Positions 5,075 through 9,985 of a DNA stretch of 9,985 nt are shown here, one piece after another; the first letter of the stretch is position 1, and each line of letters begins with the position of its first letter. Below the pieces are notes generated by a model. It was not told where the DNA came from and searched no databases. It saw nothing but the letters and a program-made list of their open reading frames with translations. The stretch is from DATJLQ01 sp035509415 (GTDB lineage Bacteria; Pseudomonadota; Alphaproteobacteria; JACZXZ01): assembly GCA_035509415.1 (NCBI GenBank), contig DATJLQ010000100.1, forward strand, positions 1-9,985. The letters are read 5' to 3'. A program made the translations under genes and the position numbers.

Positions 5075-5935
5075 ATGACCCCCGGAATCCTTTACGCCAT
5101 CGCGGCGCTGCTGTGCTTCGGCGTGGCCGACCTCATCTACAAGGCGGGTGCGCGCGCGGGCGTGCCGGCGCACCAATTCGTCATGGTGCAGGGCTGGTGC
5201 TTCTTCCCGCTCGCCCTCGCCTGGGCTCTCCTCACCCGGGGTCTCGTCCTCGTGCCCGCGACCCTGTGGGGCTGCGGCGCCGGCCTGTTCATCTATCTCG
5301 CCTTCTATTTCTTCGCGCGCAGCCTCAAGGGCGGGCCGGTGACGGTGATCGCACCCACCTTCCGCCTGAGCTTCGTCCTGACCGCAGCCCTCGCGGTCGC
5401 GTTCCTGGGCGAGCCCGTGACCGCGCTCAAGCTCGCGGGGCTCGTCCTCACGGCGCTCGCGGTGTGGCTGTTGCTCGGCGGCGGCGTGCCGGCGCTCAAG
5501 GAAACGCAAGCGCCCATTTCGAGCGCCGCCTATCTCCATGTCGCGATCGCGACCGGCGCCCTCGGCATCGCCAACTTCATCTACAAGATCGGGCTCGCCG
5601 CGGGCTCGACGCCCGCGAGCATGATCGTGGCGCAAGCCTCGGTCTTCATCGTGCTTTCGACCGGCATCGCCTTCTCGCTCGACAAGCGCCTCAGGCCCGT
5701 GCGGATCGCCTGGCGCTATGCGGGCCCGGCGGCGCTTTTGTTGCTCTCGGCCTTCCTTCTCACCCTCGAAGGCCTCGCGCGCGGCCAGGCGAGCGTCATC
5801 GTGCCCGTGACCCAGATGGGTTTCGTCGTGACCGTGGCGCTCGGCTGCGCGGTTTTGCACGAGCCCTTCACGGGGCGGAAAGCGCTCGGCCTCGCAAGCG
5901 CCGTCGCGGCGATCCTGAGCCTCGCGTTGAGCTGA
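5075..5935 (+). CDS. EamA/DMT-superfamily permease
   Basis: The product is a 286-aa inner-membrane transporter of the drug/metabolite transporter superfamily. The sequence is hydrophobic throughout, with about ten membrane helices arranged as two EamA-like halves (about 1-137 and 148-286). The halves show the usual internal similarity: LLCFGVADLIYKAGARAG near the start of the first is echoed by GALGIANFIYKIGLAAGS in the second. FLGEPVTALKLAGLVL closes the first half and VLHEPFTGRKALGLASAV closes the second, the typical E-P position before the last helix. The substrate cannot be told from sequence; relatives export amino acids, metabolites or drugs. The ATG at 5075 has no clear Shine-Dalgarno but fits the start of helix 1. 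The gene sits 131 bp beyond the solitary terminal repeat and converges with the FUSC gene, with only 2 bp between the stops. Confidence 0.9.
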   Translation: MTPGILYAIAALLCFGVADLIYKAGARAGVPAHQFVMVQGWCFFPLALAWALLTRGLVLVPATLWGCGAGLFIYLAFYFFARSLKGGPVTVIAPTFRLSFVLTAALAVAFLGEPVTALKLAGLVLTALAVWLLLGGGVPALKETQAPISSAAYLHVAIATGALGIANFIYKIGLAAGSTPASMIVAQASVFIVLSTGIAFSLDKRLRPVRIAWRYAGPAALLLLSAFLLTLEGLARGQASVIVPVTQMGFVVTVALGCAVLHEPFTGRKALGLASAVAAILSLALS

Positions 5936-5937
5936 GC

Positions 5938-7074
5938 TTAATCCCGAGCCGAGCCGCGCCAGAAAAAGAAACGGCGCTTCCGGACCGGGCGCATGAATTC
6001 GGCCGCGCGTTGCACCAAATCCTCGAGGTGCAGTCCGAGCTGCTCGAGCGCGAAGCCGAGGCCGAAGATGCGGCTCGCATCCTCGGCCGAGAGTGCCGCG
6101 AAGGCGGGGTCGTGGCGTACCTCCTCGAGCCGCGCGCGGAACGCGGCGAGCGCCGCCGTGACCGGCTCGAGGCTCGGCGGATCGGCGCGACGCGCGATCG
6201 CGACGCCGACGGTCGCGAAGCAATCCGCGAGACACTGGGCGATACGCGCCACGGGCTCGTCGAGGCGGGCGCGGAACGGCTCGGGCAATGGCGCTCCAAG
6301 CGCGCGCGAGACCATCACCAGGTCGTTGCGCAAGCGCCGGAGCGTGCGCGCGATGGGCTCCGGATTGCGCTCGTCGGTCAGGTGGTTGGCGCGCTCGCGA
6401 TCGGCCTCGGCCGCCATGGTCTCGATGCGCTGCAGGCCGGCGCGGATGCGCGTCTCGAGCGCCGACATTTTCGCGTCGTCCCAGGGGGCCGTAATGCCGC
6501 CCGCGATCAGGCGGATATTCTCGGCCAGCAAGGCGAGCACCTGCCCCGCCGCCTCGGCGACCATCCCGTGGGCGCGCGCCGGCAGCACCAGGAACGAGAC
6601 CGCGACGCCGACCAGGCTGCCGAGCCCGATCTCGAGCACGCGCTCGAGTGCCGCTTGCAGCGGCCCGGACGTGTTGTGGGTGACCAGCAGCACGATCACC
6701 GCCGTGATCGGCGCCACACGGAAGCTTTGATGGAGGGCGGCCGCGAGCGCCAAGGGCACGACCGCGACCGCGAGCGCCGCACCGGTCGACCAGAAATCCG
6801 CATGGGGCACGAGGAGGGCCGCGGCCGCACCCCATATCGCACCCCCGATCGTGCCGATGAGATAATCGAGCGCGGCCTGGAGCGTGCCGCCCACGCTCGC
6901 CTGCACCACGATGATCGAGGTGAACACCGCCCAATAGCCTTGCGGCACGTCGAGGACGCTCGCGAGCGCGTAGGTCACGAGGGCGGCTACCGTCGTGCGC
7001 ACCGCGCGCCGGAACGCCGCGCGATTGCGGCGCCACAATCCGGGCAGCTGCGAGAGCGGCTTGAAGACGTCCAT
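5938..7074 (-). CDS. FUSC-family (fusaric acid resistance-like) membrane protein
   Basis: The product has 378 aa from the chosen ATG at 7074. The N-terminal half carries about five to six membrane segments (about 26-43, 47-64, 70-90, 97-115, 121-134, 145-164), with the family signature GYWAVFTSIIVVQASVGGTL (46-65) and the repeated glycine helix LIGTIGGAIWGAAAALLV. The C-terminal ~210 residues are hydrophilic and helical, presumably cytoplasmic, with a basic end (RKRRFFFWRG). Members resemble the membrane part of aromatic-acid and fusaric-acid efflux proteins, but the substrate here is unknown. The frame stays open to a Met codon at 7149, but that would overlap the preceding hydrolase gene. 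The start at 7074 leaves a 28-bp gap and has GGAAGG about 11 nt upstream. It is the last gene of the metG-tatD-hydrolase cluster. Confidence 0.88.
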   Translation of the reverse strand: MDVFKPLSQLPGLWRRNRAAFRRAVRTTVAALVTYALASVLDVPQGYWAVFTSIIVVQASVGGTLQAALDYLIGTIGGAIWGAAAALLVPHADFWSTGAALAVAVVPLALAAALHQSFRVAPITAVIVLLVTHNTSGPLQAALERVLEIGLGSLVGVAVSFLVLPARAHGMVAEAAGQVLALLAENIRLIAGGITAPWDDAKMSALETRIRAGLQRIETMAAEADRERANHLTDERNPEPIARTLRRLRNDLVMVSRALGAPLPEPFRARLDEPVARIAQCLADCFATVGVAIARRADPPSLEPVTAALAAFRARLEEVRHDPAFAALSAEDASRIFGLGFALEQLGLHLEDLVQRAAEFMRPVRKRRFFFWRGSARD

Positions 7075-7102
7075 CGGGCCCGTCGCCTTCCCTCGTCCGC
7101 GG

Positions 7103-7885
7103 CTAATCCGCGGCTTCCGCCACGAGCCCGTCATAGCCGGGCTCGACACCCGGCGGGCAGCGCGCGCGCACGGCCGCGTAGTCCATGCTCAAATTCATGT
7201 GGGTCAGGATGGCGCGCTTGGGCTTGACCCGCGCGATCCAGTCGAGCGTGCGCTCGAAATGGGAATGGGTCATGTGCGTCTCGAAGCGCAGCGCGTCGAC
7301 GACCCAGATCTCGACCCCCTCGAGCGCGCGGAACGCCGCCTCGTCGAGCGCGACCACGTCGGTCGAGTAGGCGATCGGCCCGAAGCGGAAGCCGAGCGTC
7401 TTCGAGAAGCCGTGATCCTGCTCGAACGGGACGATTTCGACGTCGCCGATGCGGAACGGGCCCTCGATCCCGTGCGGCACCAGCCAGGGCTTGTAGAAGA
7501 ACATGTCCGGCTGGGCGGAAGCGTCGAGCGGGGCGAGCACGTAGTCGAAGCGGCTCTCGATCTGCGCCAAGGTCGCCGCGTCGGCGTAAATGTCGAGGGG
7601 CGCTTTGCGGATCACGTTGACCATGCGCAGATCGTCGATGCCGTGGAGATGGTCGGCATGGCCGTGGGTATAGATCACGGCGTCGAGCCAGCCGCTCTCC
7701 GTCGCGAGCAGCTGCTGGCGCAGATCGGGCGAGGTGTCGACCAGGATGCGCTGGCCCCTGCTCTCGACCAGCACCGAGGCGCGTAGGCGCCGGTTCTTGG
7801 GGTTGGCGGGGTCGCACGCACCCCATTGGCCGCCGATGGCCGGCACCCCATGCGATCCGCCGCAGCCGAGGATGGTGAGCTTCAT
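7103..7885 (-). CDS. Metallo-beta-lactamase-fold hydrolase, PhnP-like
   Basis: The 260-aa cytoplasmic hydrolase contains the MBL metal motif THGHADHLHGIDDLR with H74, H76, D78 and H79. Further ligands are probably H158 (EQDHG), D176 (YSTD) and H229 (ILTHMN). The N-terminus LGCGGSHGVPAIGG...WGACDP...NRRLRAS is typical of the PhnP/RNase Z-like branch. PhnP is a phosphoribosyl cyclic phosphodiesterase, but no phosphonate genes are here and I do not assign that reaction. In alphaproteobacteria such a hydrolase commonly follows tatD. The ATG overlaps the tatD stop as ATGA, with no Shine-Dalgarno in front, so translation is probably coupled to tatD. The family is certain; the substrate is open (cyclic phosphodiester or nucleotide-type esters are likely). 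Confidence 0.92.
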   Translation of the reverse strand: MKLTILGCGGSHGVPAIGGQWGACDPANPKNRRLRASVLVESRGQRILVDTSPDLRQQLLATESGWLDAVIYTHGHADHLHGIDDLRMVNVIRKAPLDIYADAATLAQIESRFDYVLAPLDASAQPDMFFYKPWLVPHGIEGPFRIGDVEIVPFEQDHGFSKTLGFRFGPIAYSTDVVALDEAAFRALEGVEIWVVDALRFETHMTHSHFERTLDWIARVKPKRAILTHMNLSMDYAAVRARCPPGVEPGYDGLVAEAAD

Positions 7886-8685
7886 GCTTGGGCCGGTGCC
7901 GGCGCCTCTGGGCGCCGCGCCTTCGAGAATAGGCGGAAGAAATTATCGGTGGTCGCGCGCGCGAGGTCGTCGGGCTCGATGCCCTTGAGGGCCGCGACCG
8001 CCTTCGCCGTGTGCACCACGAAGGCGGGCTCGTTGGGCTTGCCGCGCAAAGGCACGGGGGCGAGGAACGGCGCATCGGTCTCGACCAAAAGCCGCTCGAG
8101 CGGGACGCAACGCACGGTGTCCCGCAGCGCGTCGGCCGCCTTGAAGGTCACGATGCCCGAGATCGAGATGTAGAAGCCGAGCTCGAGCACGGCGTCGGCG
8201 AGCGCCTGGCTCGCGGTGAAGCAGTGGATCAGGCCCTTGAGCGCGCCGTCGCGGCTTTCCGAGCGCAGGATCTCGATCGTCTCCGCGTCGGCGTCGCGCG
8301 TATGGACGATGAGCGGCAGGCCGGCCGCACGCGCCGCCGCGCAATGGGTGCGGAACGAGGCGCGTTGCTCCGGGCGCGGGCTGTGCTCGTAGTAGTAATC
8401 GAGCCCGGTCTCGCCGATGCCGACCACTTTCGGATGGCGCGCGAGCTCGAGAATGCGGGATTCGCCCGTGCCCTCCTCCGCCTTGGCTTCGTGCGGATGA
8501 ACGCCGACCGAGCACCAAACGTCCGGATAGGCCTCGGCAATGGGGCGCACCTTGTCCCATTCCCGGAGCTTGGTCGAGATGGTGACCATGGTGCCGATGC
8601 CCGCCGCGTGGGCGCGCGCCATGACCCCGTCGAGGTCGGCGCTCAGCTCCGGAAAATCGAGATGGCAGTGGCTGTCGACCAGCAT
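7882..8685 (-). CDS. tatD: TatD-family metal-dependent DNase
   Basis: The 267-aa TIM-barrel hydrolase belongs to the TatD family, metal-dependent nucleases acting on DNA in the cytoplasm (exonuclease/repair roles are described for E. coli TatD). Visible motifs are the N-terminal VDSHCHLD (H6, H8), GVHPHEA at 61-67, GETGLDYYY with E92, LIVHTRDA with H128, IHCFTAS with H154, and LLVETDAPFLAP with D204. All usual metal ligands are present. The frame extends upstream into metG, but the ATG at 8685 puts the HxH motif at the canonical position and leaves 13 bp after the metG stop. The C-terminal Ala/Pro tail is unremarkable. It lies second in the operon and overlaps the next gene by ATGA. An older link of the name to Tat protein export does not hold for function. 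Confidence 0.94.
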   Translation of the reverse strand: MLVDSHCHLDFPELSADLDGVMARAHAAGIGTMVTISTKLREWDKVRPIAEAYPDVWCSVGVHPHEAKAEEGTGESRILELARHPKVVGIGETGLDYYYEHSPRPEQRASFRTHCAAARAAGLPLIVHTRDADAETIEILRSESRDGALKGLIHCFTASQALADAVLELGFYISISGIVTFKAADALRDTVRCVPLERLLVETDAPFLAPVPLRGKPNEPAFVVHTAKAVAALKGIEPDDLARATTDNFFRLFSKARRPEAPAPAQA

Positions 8686-8698
8686 GGGCGTTTCGGCG

Positions 8699-9985
8699 TC
8701 AACGCGCCGCCTTGGTTTCGGGCTCGGCCTCGACGTAACGCGGGAACACGCCCGCGGGCGCGGGAAGCTCGACGCCGCCCTTGAGCCGGCCCGCCTGGCC
8801 GAGGGACGCAAACCCGCGCGCCGTTGCCGGCACCGCGAGCTGGTCCAAAAGCTTGGCGCTCGCCGCGGGCATGAAGGGCTGGGTCAAGGTCGCGAGATGG
8901 CGCACGCATTCCGCGAGCACGTAGAGCACGGTCTCCATGCGCTTCGGATCGGTCTTGCGGAGCGCCCAAGGGGCCTGCTCGTCCACATAGCGGTTGGCCT
9001 GCCCCACCACGCGCCAGATCGCCTCGAGGGCGCGGTGGAACGCCTGCTGCTCGGCGACCAGCGGCCTTACCTCGGCCAACAGCGCCTCCGCCGCCCCGAG
9101 CAGCACCTTGTCCGCGTCGGCGAGCGGCCCCGCCTCCGGCAGCTTGGCGCCGCAATTCTTCGCGATCATGCTGAGGACGCGTTGGGCCAGATTGCCGAAA
9201 TCGTTGGCGAGGTCGCCATTGATGCGCCCGGCCATGGTCTCGTGGCTGATATAGCCGTCCGAGCCGAACGGCACTTCGCGCAAGAGGTAATATCGCACCG
9301 GGTCGAGCCCGTATTGGGCGATCAGATCCTTGGGCCGGATCACGTTCCCCAGCGACTTCGACATTTTCTCGCCCTTGTTCAGGAGCCAGCCATGGGCGAA
9401 GACGCGCTTGGGTGCCGGCAGTCCCGCCGCCATCAGGAAGGCCGGCCAATAGACCGCGTGGAACCGCAGAATGTCTTTACCTACGACATGAAGAACGACC
9501 GGCCAGAATTCTGAATATTGGTCGCTTTTCACGTCCGGATAGCCGACCGCCGTGAGATAGTTGGTGAGCGCGTCGAGCCACACGTACATGATATGGCCGG
9601 GCGCGTTCGGCACCGGCACGCCCCACGAGAACGTCGTACGCGAGATCGAGAGGTCGGCGAGCCCGCCTTTGACGAAGCCCAGCACCTCGTTCCGGCGGCT
9701 CGCGGGGCCGATGAAGTCCGGATTCTTCTCGTAATGCTCGAGCAACGCGTCCTGCCAGTCGGACAGGCGGAAGAAATAGCTCGGCTCCTCGACCCACTCG
9801 ACCTCGGCGCCGGACGGCGCGAGCTTCTTGCCCCCCGGCCCGTCCTTGAGCTCGCTCTCGGCGTAGAACGCCTCGTCGCGCACGGCGTACCAGCCGCCGT
9901 AATTGTCGAGATAGATGTTGTCGCGGCCCTTGGGCGATTTCCGGCCCGCGATCGCCTGCCAGATCGCCTGGCTCGCCTTGTAATG
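8699..9985 (-). CDS. metG: Methionyl-tRNA synthetase, C-terminal part (5' end outside window)
   Basis: MetRS charges tRNA-Met with methionine. 428 residues are visible, beginning in mid-frame at the window edge; the usual length is just over 500, so the HIGH-containing N-terminus is missing only because the window ends. The fragment starts HYKASQAIW, then GGWYAVRDEAFY of the connecting domain, which here has no zinc-knuckle cysteines, as is usual in the alphaproteobacterial form. Then follow VWLDALTNYL and the ATP-binding loop KMSKS at 9367-9353 in GEKMSKSLGN. The anticodon-binding helical domain is next (DLANDFGNLAQRVLSMI, WRVVGQANRYVDEQAPWAL). The protein ends shortly after that domain, so the optional C-terminal tRNA-binding (Trbp111-like) module is absent. 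It is followed by tatD after 13 bp and is probably the first visible gene of the operon. Confidence 0.97.
   Translation of the reverse strand, partial: HYKASQAIWQAIAGRKSPKGRDNIYLDNYGGWYAVRDEAFYAESELKDGPGGKKLAPSGAEVEWVEEPSYFFRLSDWQDALLEHYEKNPDFIGPASRRNEVLGFVKGGLADLSISRTTFSWGVPVPNAPGHIMYVWLDALTNYLTAVGYPDVKSDQYSEFWPVVLHVVGKDILRFHAVYWPAFLMAAGLPAPKRVFAHGWLLNKGEKMSKSLGNVIRPKDLIAQYGLDPVRYYLLREVPFGSDGYISHETMAGRINGDLANDFGNLAQRVLSMIAKNCGAKLPEAGPLADADKVLLGAAEALLAEVRPLVAEQQAFHRALEAIWRVVGQANRYVDEQAPWALRKTDPKRMETVLYVLAECVRHLATLTQPFMPAASAKLLDQLAVPATARGFASLGQAGRLKGGVELPAPAGVFPRYVEAEPETKAAR

Noticed and set aside
5000..7036. Very long minus-strand open frame (about 678 codons) over the same area
   Set aside because: It also lacks any recognisable domain and shadows the FUSC gene and the antisense of the permease.
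4969..7227. Very long plus-strand open frame (about 750 codons) across the permease and FUSC genes
   Set aside because: The translation is Arg/Pro/Ala-rich low-complexity sequence, typical of the wrong frame in GC-rich DNA. The permease and FUSC families are clear in the other frames.
7103..7885. Naming the hydrolase phnP and inferring phosphonate metabolism
   Set aside because: The fold and metal motif fit the PhnP-like branch, but there are no phn genes nearby, and tatD-linked members are a broad group of unknown substrate.

Overview
The window looks like chromosomal DNA from a GC-rich alphaproteobacterium, possibly of the Rhodospirillales type. This is inferred from the very high third-position GC, the style of the TPR protein, and the compact metG-tatD-metallohydrolase order. 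No rRNA, tRNA or CRISPR array is visible.

Layout. Positions 1-685 hold the 3' part of a TPR-repeat protein. It converges with mazG on the minus strand (703-1590). A membrane histidine kinase without an adjacent response regulator follows on the plus strand (1754-2842). A complete IS1595-type transposable element occupies 2958-4910. The right part is chromosomal again: an EamA/DMT-type permease on the plus strand (5075-5935), converging with a minus-strand cluster transcribed metG (5' end outside the window) -> tatD -> PhnP-like metallo-beta-lactamase-fold hydrolase -> FUSC-type membrane protein. tatD and the hydrolase overlap by ATGA, and the other gaps are 13 and 28 bp, so this is very probably one operon.

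The most interesting part is the mobile element. It is intact: 24-bp terminal inverted repeats (22/24 matching), a perfect 8-bp target duplication (AATAATCA), and a 302-aa transposase with zinc ribbon and DDE residues. It also carries two passenger genes that insertion sequences do not need: a 51-aa charged protein, and a convergent, AT-richer gene for a RusA-like protein. RusA is a Holliday-junction endonuclease family, and its acidic pattern D-x-D-N...D-D is present. The regulatory layout is unusually legible. Both terminal repeats carry an inward-facing -35 box at the same repeat position. The left one drives the transposase and the right one drives the RusA-like gene. The small gene has its own TTGCGA-17-TATAAT promoter that would start transcription at its ATG. 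The transposase Shine-Dalgarno sits in an 11-pair stem that only read-through transcripts from outside could form.

Just outside the right target duplication lies a third copy of the terminal repeat (21/25 match to the right end), creating an end-to-end junction with an 8-bp spacer. This suggests an earlier related insertion, a collapsed tandem, or targeting of a site next to an existing end.
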